Positions 57,215 to 64,000 of a DNA stretch of 64,000 bases are shown here, in pieces. This DNA comes from [Clostridium] aerotolerans DSM 5434. Its GTDB lineage: Bacteria; Bacillota; Clostridia; Lachnospirales; Lachnospiraceae. The position numbers were made by a program, and so were the translations under genes. Position 1 is the stretch's first letter, and every line of letters starts with the position of its first letter. Location of the stretch: assembly GCF_000687555.1 (NCBI RefSeq), contig NZ_JHWJ01000002.1, forward strand, positions 124,001 to 188,000, read 5' to 3'. Under the pieces are notes generated by a model. It had not been told where the DNA came from. It was given only the letters and a program-made list of their open reading frames with translations, and did not search any database.

Positions 57215-58375
57215 TCAGTGGCTCTTAGCCGCTGTAGGATTGTACAGACCGACCTGCTCACGCTTATCCCCAAGAATATCTTTTTCACTGAACTTTATAT
57301 ACTTTACTCCTTTGCGAGTACGAGCAGCATATACAAGATGTAACATTCCATCTTTGCTTTGCATGAGATAGGGATATTCATACTGCTTATTGTTTGTCTT
57401 ATTCTCATCGCCCACATATCCTTCTCCCCGCTCCATGAAACGTATCACAGGGAAGGTCTGGCCTCCATCTTCTGATAATGCTACTGCCACAGGACAGCGC
57501 AGTCCTGGCCAGGCTGCTTTTCCAGGCTCAGGAGATGGGGTACAAGTTGGATTGTAAGCAATCGCGATACGTCCGCTTAGAAGCTTTATGGCGCTTATGC
57601 TGGAGTTATTGTTTGGCAAAGGGGTTGGTACCGGCTCACTCCAGCTCTCTCCCCAGTCAAAGGATTCGCTTCGATGAATGCGGTAAGCTTCCCGATTCCG
57701 CATAAAAGCCACTAAGTGCCCTGGATCAAGCTCAACAACATTGGCATGAACATGCCCGTTGCTCTTAGGCATCATAACCGTTTTCCAGGTTTCTCCCTGA
57801 TCATACGAGATACGAAAAGCAGTTGGATCACCTGACAGACCGTCTAAAGAATCGGTACAAATCCAGTTTGAAAATATCCATGTCCCGTTTGAAAGAACCT
57901 GAATCGGCTGCCTACAAAAGGTACCTTCCTCAGGGAAATAGGTTTCATATGGTCCCCAGGTTTTTCCGCCATCACTGCTTTTTTGACAGCGGACTACCGC
58001 AGTATACTGCATGTTATCTTTCCCCTCCTGGCGATCAAGCTGAGCCGTGTACATTGCCCATACCTTATGATCAGGACCATAAAACAGAGAAGGATTTTGT
58101 TCACTACGTGTTGGATCGTTGGAAATATCTTCTGGAGGCAGCCATCTTGCGCTTCCTTCTGGAAGTATGGAGCAGATAATATGAACATCAGCGCTGCCTT
58201 CATAGCTTCCTGCAAACCAGCAGCAAAGAAGATCACCATTAGGAAGCTCCAGCAATGCCGGGGCGTGGGCAGTGGGATAACCACCATCAGGCAGCAATGC
58301 TTCATATACTTTCATTTCTTCATTTTCGTAGATTGTTCCATCCCAGGTGAGACCTGGAAGTTTTGGATATTGCAT
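57215..58375 (-). CDS. sialidase-like BNR-repeat protein (cytoplasmic)
   Basis: 386 residues from MQYPKLPGLTW (AAGGAGGAAACGT upstream). Four Asp-box/BNR repeats: SSDGGKTWGP, SYDQGETWKT, SFDWGESWSEP and SEDGGQTFPV, spaced as blades of a six-bladed propeller, plus the RIP-like FCRQPIQVLSNG. There is no signal peptide, so it works inside the cell. The catalytic arginine triad of true sialidases cannot be confirmed by eye. Within this cluster it may hydrolyse an imported unsaturated or glycosylated acid sugar rather than sialic acid. Confidence 0.8.
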   Translation of the reverse strand: MQYPKLPGLTWDGTIYENEEMKVYEALLPDGGYPTAHAPALLELPNGDLLCCWFAGSYEGSADVHIICSILPEGSARWLPPEDISNDPTRSEQNPSLFYGPDHKVWAMYTAQLDRQEGKDNMQYTAVVRCQKSSDGGKTWGPYETYFPEEGTFCRQPIQVLSNGTWIFSNWICTDSLDGLSGDPTAFRISYDQGETWKTVMMPKSNGHVHANVVELDPGHLVAFMRNREAYRIHRSESFDWGESWSEPVPTPLPNNNSSISAIKLLSGRIAIAYNPTCTPSPEPGKAAWPGLRCPVAVALSEDGGQTFPVIRFMERGEGYVGDENKTNNKQYEYPYLMQSKDGMLHLVYAARTRKGVKYIKFSEKDILGDKREQVGLYNPTAAKSH

Positions 58376-58688
58376 ACGTTTCCTCCTTATTACCAGTAAA
58401 TATAACATGACTCGCGATTACAAATTTTAACGCCAGATAAGTTATCAAGTAGTTGTAATCACCCTCCCCTCTTCTTCTACTGCCAGATAAATTGCTGATT
58501 AAGAAGAACTGTTTTATTCTTGATCACATTATGACATATCAGTTGGTAATTTACATCAAATTAAAACTCAAATACGTTGCATTTTAGAACAACATTGATA
58601 AAAATAGTGTTTAAAATTGAAATACATTTACAATAAGCAACTAATTTATTTACAAAAATTCATTGTTTTTATTCAATACACATAAAAA

Positions 58689-58723
58689 AAAACGGAAACC
58701 AGATAATAATCTGTTCCCGTTTT
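58689..58723 (-). terminator. terminator 3' of the dehydrogenase-kinase-aldolase genes
   Basis: An imperfect stem AAAACGGGAACAGAT/ATCTGGTTTCCGTTTT followed on the minus strand by a run of nine T. It ends the 63403-58995 unit, so the sialidase-transporter-VOC genes are probably a second unit. The gap 58376-58688 is AT-rich with no supported feature. Confidence 0.8.
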
Positions 58724-58779
58724 ATGATTCCTTGTGTCAATCTTAAAACTATATATTGCAAACCATACGAAAGTACATA

Positions 58780-58975
58780 GTCACATTCTAACTTATTTTT
58801 TGGCTGGATACGTCTAACAAACTTCATGACTTCCATGATAGGGATGATAGAAACAGCAATTAGAATTGCTTCAAAATATTCCGTTAGTGAAATATGCCAA
58901 AAGAGTCAGAGATCCAATGACGGCTCCTAGGAATCATGTTTCGCCAGCAACCCCATCTGCAAAAAACCCATCCCC
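58780..58975 (-). pseudogene. decayed C-terminal fragment of a membrane transporter
   Basis: The minus strand reads FFADGVAGET, stop, FLGAVIGSLTLLAYF and, in another frame, TEYFEAILIAVSIIPIMEVM followed by KFVRR. These are two consecutive hydrophobic, transporter-like helices broken by an in-frame TGA and a frameshift. No start and no upstream part survive. It lies just after the aldolase gene, so it may be the remains of an earlier uptake gene. I cannot name its family. Confidence 0.55.
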
Positions 58976-58994
58976 TGCATGAACAGATTCTTAA

Positions 58995-59903
58995 TTAATT
59001 CATGCCCTTATCTGTGTTTTCCTTAAGCACTTTTGAAAGAGCTTCAATCCCTTCCTCACAAAGGTAGTTAAACGGTCTTCTGCAATCTCCTACAGGATAA
59101 CCTAACATAGCCACTGCTTTCTTAACAACTGTATTGGGATTGCCATATTTAAATACACCTCTAAAACTTGCAATGGATTCCTGAACCACTTCTGCCTCTT
59201 CTAGTTTACCCTCAATAAATAAGTTGTAAATAGATGATAATACTTCTGGATATACATTAGAGCAGCCCGCAATGCCACCAGTGCCACCTTCCTTCAGGCA
59301 GGGAAGTATCAGAGAATCATTTCCGGAAAGTACATAGAAGTCTTTTTCAAGCTCACGAGTTTCTGTAATATAAGCTTTTAAATTATCCCAATCACCGCTT
59401 GAATCCTTGGCTCCAACAATTAAATCTACGTCCTTTGCAAGTTTTGCAATGGTTTCAGGCAGCAGCTTGTTGCCAGTACGGGCAGGAATATTATAAAGTA
59501 CGATTGGGGTATCAACATGCTTTGCAATTTCAACATAGTGATCATATAATTCTTTCTGTGACGCAACTGCAAAACTTGGAGTGATAATGGATAAAACATC
59601 TGCGCCAAGCTCCTCTGCTTTCTTACTCATACGGATTGTATCTTTTGTGGATATTAAACCGGAGCCAGCATATACAGGTACTCTTCCCTTGACCTGATCG
59701 ATGGCAGCTTCCAGTACTTCAACCTTTTCGTTTTCACTTAATATGTAGCCTTCCCCATTCGTTCCAAATGGGAAAATTCCATGTACTCCACCCTTAATAA
59801 GGCGTTCAACCTGATTGCGCAGTTCTGTAAGATTTACAGACTCATCCGGATTCATTGGGGTTAAGATTGGGGTAATAATGCCATTTAATTCTACTTTTTT
59901 CAT
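58995..59903 (-). CDS. DapA-family (NAL/DHDPS) aldolase
   Basis: 302 residues, TIM barrel. Schiff-base lysine in VGAKDSSGDW, catalytic tyrosine in VLYNIPARTG, and the substrate carboxylate loop GTNGEGYILS. The family either condenses or splits pyruvate-derived keto acids (dihydrodipicolinate synthase, N-acetylneuraminate lyase, KDG aldolase). Cluster context (acid-sugar kinase, PdxA-like enzyme) favours splitting a 2-keto-3-deoxy acid sugar over lysine synthesis. TAGGAGGAC before ATG. Confidence 0.9.
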   Translation of the reverse strand: MKKVELNGIITPILTPMNPDESVNLTELRNQVERLIKGGVHGIFPFGTNGEGYILSENEKVEVLEAAIDQVKGRVPVYAGSGLISTKDTIRMSKKAEELGADVLSIITPSFAVASQKELYDHYVEIAKHVDTPIVLYNIPARTGNKLLPETIAKLAKDVDLIVGAKDSSGDWDNLKAYITETRELEKDFYVLSGNDSLILPCLKEGGTGGIAGCSNVYPEVLSSIYNLFIEGKLEEAEVVQESIASFRGVFKYGNPNTVVKKAVAMLGYPVGDCRRPFNYLCEEGIEALSKVLKENTDKGMN

Positions 59904-59922
59904 TTTTGCTGTCCTCCTAGAG

Positions 59923-61176
59923 TTATTTGATTATTTTTAGTGCGATTCTACACAAAATATCTTCGGTTCCAAATCCTCCAGACTTAGAGATGATCTGTTG
60001 GCTATATCCATTCCAAATGAGCTTAGAAACAACCAGCCCTGGCTCTATCTCGCACACTGGTTCTATTTGGGTACACCCAACTAGTTTCATATATCCCATA
60101 AGTGTATCTCCTCCTGTCATAAGGATGGTCAAATCAAGCTTTTCCTCTGCAAGAGCTTTCACAATATGCCCATGTGCCTGTGGTATCAGTGTTCTTAGCT
60201 CATCAATCTTCTTGTTTTTGTCTGCCACGTAATTCACAATATTTTCTTCCGTGTCAAAAGAATCCACAATTACTTTTTTATTGGTTTTACACATCTCTAC
60301 AATTTCTTCTAAAAAATTCCTGCCTTTTTTAGTATTGTAATAATCAGTATCGTATTTCTGCTCCATGGTGAGTTTTTTTCTTATAAAGCTATCATTTCGT
60401 TCTGCATATTCTAATTGGCTAAGTGTTATCTTATTTAGGCTTCCACATGCCACATACAAACCATCCGTCTTTTCATAGGATGATACCTTTTTGGAATTGC
60501 ATAGAACCTTTTCTGCCAATCTCTCTCCAAGCACTGCACAGCCTGCGATGAGTTTCAGCCCATTCATCTTGACTAATTCGTCTAATCTATGATCAATATC
60601 TCTCACAGTCAGAGTGTCGCATACAATAATTTCTGACCTGGAATTCATCTGAGCCGTAATGGGTTCTTCTGCACGTTTACAAATAACAGAGATGTCACTT
60701 TGTTCCTTTATAATGTCTGGTATATACGACTTAGTAACTGGATCAAATGGATCTTTTCCAAATACACTGTCCTCCAGTAATTCTCCAGATATATAGTGGA
60801 CTCCGCCCTTTGTAATTCTTCCTATTTCCGGGTGCCCTGGGAGAAAATAAATGGGAAAGCCTTTCACCGCATCAGCTACCGCCTGAAGTTCGGAACCAAT
60901 ATTTCCACGTAAGGCGGAATCCGTTTTTTTAAATATGATTCCAATCTCATTTTTAAGCGCCCAATCAGCAATGCTGTATACAACCTCATAGGAATCCTTT
61001 GCTGACATCGGTCTGGACTCTGAATCCACAACAATAATTTCAGTGTCTGTTTTTATATCGCGTTCCTCTAGCTTACCTTCTGTGAAGACCTGAGTACGAA
61101 TGCCACGTTTGGCAAATTGTATGCCTGTATCTAACGCCCCAGTAATATCATCTGCTATGATCAACATCTTACCCAT
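59923..61176 (-). CDS. four-carbon acid sugar kinase family protein (DUF1537)
   Basis: 417 residues from MGKMLIIADDITGALDTG (GGAGGGGGATTGT upstream), the family's N-terminal motif. C-terminal nucleotide-binding part with LTILMTGGDTLMGYMKLVGC and LVVSKSGGFGTEDI-like ISKSGGFGTEDIL. Known members (OtnK, DtnK and relatives) phosphorylate D-erythronate, D-threonate and similar acids at the 4-position. It is next to a PdxA2-like gene, the classic partner. Confidence 0.92.
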   Translation of the reverse strand: MGKMLIIADDITGALDTGIQFAKRGIRTQVFTEGKLEERDIKTDTEIIVVDSESRPMSAKDSYEVVYSIADWALKNEIGIIFKKTDSALRGNIGSELQAVADAVKGFPIYFLPGHPEIGRITKGGVHYISGELLEDSVFGKDPFDPVTKSYIPDIIKEQSDISVICKRAEEPITAQMNSRSEIIVCDTLTVRDIDHRLDELVKMNGLKLIAGCAVLGERLAEKVLCNSKKVSSYEKTDGLYVACGSLNKITLSQLEYAERNDSFIRKKLTMEQKYDTDYYNTKKGRNFLEEIVEMCKTNKKVIVDSFDTEENIVNYVADKNKKIDELRTLIPQAHGHIVKALAEEKLDLTILMTGGDTLMGYMKLVGCTQIEPVCEIEPGLVVSKLIWNGYSQQIISKSGGFGTEDILCRIALKIIK

Positions 61177-61194
61177 ACAATCCCCCTCCATTCA

Positions 61195-62235
61195 TTACTT
61201 ATTTGACGCCAGGCGAATCGCATAGTCAATTGAATTAGCAAGGCTTAATTCGCTGGATATTCCTTTTCCAGCTAAGTCAAAACCGGTTCCATGGTCCACA
61301 GATACTCTTATAATGGGAATACCAAGTGTTATATTTACACCAGATACTGCATCCCATTTTTTAAGCTCCTTATTATAATGGAAGCCCTTGACCTTTAAGG
61401 GGATATGTCCCTGATCATGATACATTGCAACGACGATATCATACCAGCCACCTAAGGCTTTTGAAAAAATAGTATCAGGAGGTGTTGGTATTCCTTCGGG
61501 AATGCAGATACCTTCTGCTATGGCCTCATCAATTGCTGGTTGAATCTCTTCTATCTCCTCTGTACCAAACAGGCCATTTTCTCCGCAATGGGGATTTAAT
61601 CCAGCTACTCCAATTTTCGGATTTTCGATACCAATGGCTTTACAGCCCTCATTTGCGATTCTAATCACTTCTAACACCCTTGCTTTTTTTACTTTATCAC
61701 AGGCCTGACGAAGGGATACATGAGTGGATACATGCACTACCCTTAAATTTTCATGAGCCAGCATCATGGTATATCGATCAGTATGAGTGTATTCTGCATA
61801 GATTTCCGTATGTCCTGAGTAATGATGTCCAGCCATATTGATTGCTTCTTTATTTAATGCATTGGTTACCGTTGCATCAATGGATCCATTCAATGCCAGT
61901 TCAATTACTTTGACAACATATTGAAATGCTGCTTCGCCGCACATCTTAGATATTTTTCCATAGATATGCTTTTCCATATCAACCAGACCCATGTCATAAA
62001 CATCAATGGTTCCATATTCAAAGACTGCATCTTCCACTTTTTTAACTCCATGGATCTTTATTTCATTTTCCTTATTCAGTCTTTTTATGATATCTTCCAT
62101 ACAACTGGCATCCCCGATTATGATAGGACGACACTTTTTATATACATCTTTATCCAGCAATACCTTTACGGATAACTCAGATCCATTACCAGCCGGATCA
62201 CCCATAGTAATTCCGATAATCGGTCTTTTCTTCAT
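61195..62235 (-). CDS. PdxA2-like 4-phospho-acid-sugar dehydrogenase
   Basis: 346 residues. PdxA fold with ITMGDPAGNGSELSVK, metal-binding histidines in AGHHYSGHTEIYAEYT, GVAGLNPHCGENG and AMYHDQGHIPLK, and GTGFDLAGKG near the end. Beside a DUF1537 kinase such enzymes (PdxA2) oxidise and decarboxylate 4-phospho-threonate/erythronate to dihydroxyacetone phosphate; vitamin B6 synthesis is therefore less likely. Good AAGGAAGGTGAG site. Confidence 0.92.
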   Translation of the reverse strand: MKKRPIIGITMGDPAGNGSELSVKVLLDKDVYKKCRPIIIGDASCMEDIIKRLNKENEIKIHGVKKVEDAVFEYGTIDVYDMGLVDMEKHIYGKISKMCGEAAFQYVVKVIELALNGSIDATVTNALNKEAINMAGHHYSGHTEIYAEYTHTDRYTMMLAHENLRVVHVSTHVSLRQACDKVKKARVLEVIRIANEGCKAIGIENPKIGVAGLNPHCGENGLFGTEEIEEIQPAIDEAIAEGICIPEGIPTPPDTIFSKALGGWYDIVVAMYHDQGHIPLKVKGFHYNKELKKWDAVSGVNITLGIPIIRVSVDHGTGFDLAGKGISSELSLANSIDYAIRLASNK

Positions 62236-62248
62236 TGTCTCACCTTCC

Positions 62249-63403
62249 TTATTTAAGAACCTTTAAATAAATATTTCTTATATCTTCAAGGCTTAATTCC
62301 TTCCTATTGTTAACGAGTAATCTCTGTTGTTTGCTTCCTGCTTCTACTAAGGATTCCAAATCTTCTTTCTGAACACCAAATTCTTTTAAATCTGTAGGAA
62401 TGTTGGTCGTCTTTACAATATCAGCAATCTGGTCAATGACATACTGTGCTTTCTCAGCTTGCGTTTTTACTGAAAGGCCATGGAAAACAGCATCATATAA
62501 TTCTGCAAGTCTGTCTTCACATGCATCTTTATTAAATTCCATAACATGCGCAAATAAAATTGCATTGGATACACCATGGGCAATATGATATTTTCCTCCA
62601 AGGGGGTAAGATAGCGCATGAACTGCTGTTGTACCGCTTCCTGTAATGGCTACGCCACCATAAAAAGCACCTAATAGCAGATTGTTTTTTGCTTCTAAAT
62701 TATCAGCATCCTCATATGCTTCTCTGATATTATTAAAAATCAATTTTGCTCCTGCAAGCGCATAGGTGTCAGAGAATGGAGTTGCTTTCTTTGATGTATA
62801 ACACTCGACGACATGAGCCAGTGCATCCACACCAGTGGCTGCAACGATTGATTTTGGAAGTTTCTTAATGAAATTTGCATCAAGGATTACGTAATCTGGT
62901 ATCATATTGTCATTTACAATACCTTTTTTTGATTGTTCTTCTGGAATTGCAACAATTGCATTACAAGTCGCCTCGGAACCAGTACCGCAGGTAGTAGGAA
63001 TCATGATTGTTTTCAGTTGTTTTCTTGCCTGTGTGGGATCATTAAGTAGATCTTTTACGGAGTATGCAGCACCTTTTAAAACAGAGCAAAGTTTTGCAAC
63101 GTCCATAACGCTTCCGCCGCCAATGGCAATAATCAAATCGCCGTCATAATCCTCCACTTCCTTCATCACTCTTTCTGCATCCTGGTAAGCAGGTTCTGGT
63201 GTTAAACCATCATATACTCTGTACTGGGTATTTGATTCATCTAACAGATTTGTTAAAATATCTAAGAGTCCATGTTCGCGTATCCCTTTATCTGTAAATA
63301 TAATTATTTTCTTTGAATCTTCTTTCTTAATTATTGCATTTACATGTTCAATACATCCTTCTCCGCCATATACGCAAGATGGGATTTTAATCTGATAGCT
63401 CAT
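62249..63403 (-). CDS. iron-containing alcohol dehydrogenase
   Basis: 384 residues. NAD(P) site IAIGGGSVMDVAKLC, and metal ligands across VDALAHVVECYTSKK and HALSYPLGGKYHIAHGVSNA. The family interconverts alcohols and aldehydes/ketones. As first gene of the cluster it may oxidise a hydroxy-acid substrate to a keto acid or reduce an aldehyde made by the aldolase. TAGGAGGAAC before ATG. Confidence 0.92.
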   Translation of the reverse strand: MSYQIKIPSCVYGGEGCIEHVNAIIKKEDSKKIIIFTDKGIREHGLLDILTNLLDESNTQYRVYDGLTPEPAYQDAERVMKEVEDYDGDLIIAIGGGSVMDVAKLCSVLKGAAYSVKDLLNDPTQARKQLKTIMIPTTCGTGSEATCNAIVAIPEEQSKKGIVNDNMIPDYVILDANFIKKLPKSIVAATGVDALAHVVECYTSKKATPFSDTYALAGAKLIFNNIREAYEDADNLEAKNNLLLGAFYGGVAITGSGTTAVHALSYPLGGKYHIAHGVSNAILFAHVMEFNKDACEDRLAELYDAVFHGLSVKTQAEKAQYVIDQIADIVKTTNIPTDLKEFGVQKEDLESLVEAGSKQQRLLVNNRKELSLEDIRNIYLKVLK

Positions 63404-63466
63404 TTTAGTTCCTCCTAGTCATTTTCTCGTCTCAATATAAAACATCCTTTTCATATACTTATCTTA

Positions 63467-63479
63467 CACTATCATAGTG
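63467..63479. promoter_or_regulatory. palindrome inside the acid-sugar cluster promoter
   Basis: CACTAT-C-ATAGTG is a perfect 13-base palindrome lying between a TTGAAT -35 and a TAAGAT -10 (18-base spacer) on the minus strand, about 65 bases before the dehydrogenase start. It is a plausible operator. I saw no GG-N10-GC sigma-54 box in 63404-63620. Confidence 0.5.
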
Positions 63480-63620
63480 CGGCGATTCAAGCGATACACT
63501 TTGCGTTTTACGTCTTATATTAATACATCTTATTACTAAATCGTTGCTTTTTGCGACATTTGATCATATAATAAGATTAAAATCAACGAACAAAACAGTT
63601 TTTACACATTGGGAGAGCTT

Positions 63621-64000
63621 ATGGAGAAGGTTAAGATACTTGTTATTGCACCATACCAGGGAATGGCGGAAATATTTGAGAATATTTCTAAAAATCGTGA
63701 TGATATAGAATTGACAATTCAAACGGGGGATTTAAATACCGGGCGAAAAATTGTTGAAAACTTGGCTCACAAAAATTATGATGTCATTATTTCAAGAGGG
63801 GGTACGGCTGAGCTGATTCGATCCTCTGTGGAAATTCCCGTTGTTGATATATCAATTTCGGGCTACGACATTCTTCGTAGTATTAAAATGGCTGAAAGTT
63901 ACTCTGGCAAGCTTGTGATTGCTGGATTTTCCGGTATTACCAAGCAGGCAAGGGTACTCTGCGATCTGCTTCAATATGATATCAACATTATTACATTTGC
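63621..64000 (+). CDS. PrpR N-terminal-domain regulator (3' end beyond right edge)
   Basis: The first 126 residues are seen, from MEKVKILVIAPYQGMAEIF with GGGAGAG upstream. The PrpR_N receptor domain is recognisable by DLNTGRKIVENLAHKNYDVIISRGGTAELI and EIPVVDISISGYDILRSIKMAE. Such domains bind small metabolites and usually precede a PAS/sigma-54 AAA+ or another output domain, which lies outside the window. Divergent from the dehydrogenase gene, it is the likely cluster regulator. Confidence 0.85.
   Translation, partial: MEKVKILVIAPYQGMAEIFENISKNRDDIELTIQTGDLNTGRKIVENLAHKNYDVIISRGGTAELIRSSVEIPVVDISISGYDILRSIKMAESYSGKLVIAGFSGITKQARVLCDLLQYDINIITF

Noticed and set aside
61195-62235. PdxA for vitamin B6 synthesis
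   Set aside because: The neighbouring DUF1537 kinase and aldolase point to the PdxA2 acid-sugar branch, and no other pdx gene is near.
63404-63620. Sigma-54 promoter expected beside a PrpR-N regulator
   Set aside because: No TGGCA-N-TTGC-like -24/-12 element on either strand in the divergent gap.

Overview
The window looks like a chromosomal segment of a spore-forming Clostridia of the Lachnospiraceae type (Lacrimispora/Enterocloster-like). This is inferred from moderate GC, strong AGGAGG ribosome-binding sites, addB-addA, CIRCE-controlled groES-groEL, a GerA/SpoVAF-type germination protein, a purine riboswitch and an Agr-like LytTR/GHKL pair. I saw no tRNA, rRNA, CRISPR array, insertion sequence or phage head/packaging gene.

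Region 1 (1-28382, all minus strand) is one long, mostly translationally coupled operon. It looks like a type VI-secretion/contractile-injection-like apparatus of a Gram-positive bacterium and runs off the left edge. In transcription order it encodes: an extracellular VWA protein with one membrane anchor; a 722-residue sheath-like protein; two paralogous 141/142-residue tube-like proteins, each side marked by a hairpin; DnaJ; two FHA proteins; two PP2C-like proteins (one with a membrane segment and TPR-like helices); a DnaK/actin-like ATPase; four unrecognised proteins that I propose as baseplate or assembly parts; two VgrG-like spikes; a pentapeptide-repeat protein; a small adaptor-like protein; a DUF4280 (PAAR-like) spike tip fused to a probable type-44 polymorphic toxin; its candidate membrane immunity protein; decayed immunity copies; and a VgrG-RHS fusion whose C-terminal effector lies outside the window. 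No TssJLM membrane complex, ClpV or Ser/Thr kinase is visible in the window.

Region 2 (28557-31111) holds a LytTR response regulator and GHKL histidine kinase just upstream of that operon, with no agrB/agrD. Region 3 (31112-34850) holds a WYL regulator with a palindromic operator, an AlkZ-related protein, a pyridoxamine-oxidase-fold protein, an orphan DUF4280 spike tip, a flavin reductase-like protein and TspO. Region 4 (34948-38168) is a purine salvage unit: guanine deaminase and an AzgA-type permease under a diverged purine riboswitch. Region 5 (38169-48700) carries addB-addA, an FMN_bind-like exported protein, a MATE exporter, a YitT protein and an unclassified structured RNA with its own strong promoter and terminator. 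Region 6 (48704-55356) has the germination protein, guaB, a small membrane protein, groEL/groES and a helical repeat protein.

Region 7 (55419-64000) is a catabolic cluster for an unknown acid sugar: iron alcohol dehydrogenase, PdxA2-like dehydrogenase, DUF1537 acid-sugar kinase, DapA-family aldolase, a sialidase-like BNR protein, an SLC13-type carboxylate transporter and a VOC protein. A PrpR-N-type regulator is transcribed divergently and truncated by the right edge. A decayed transporter fragment sits inside the cluster.
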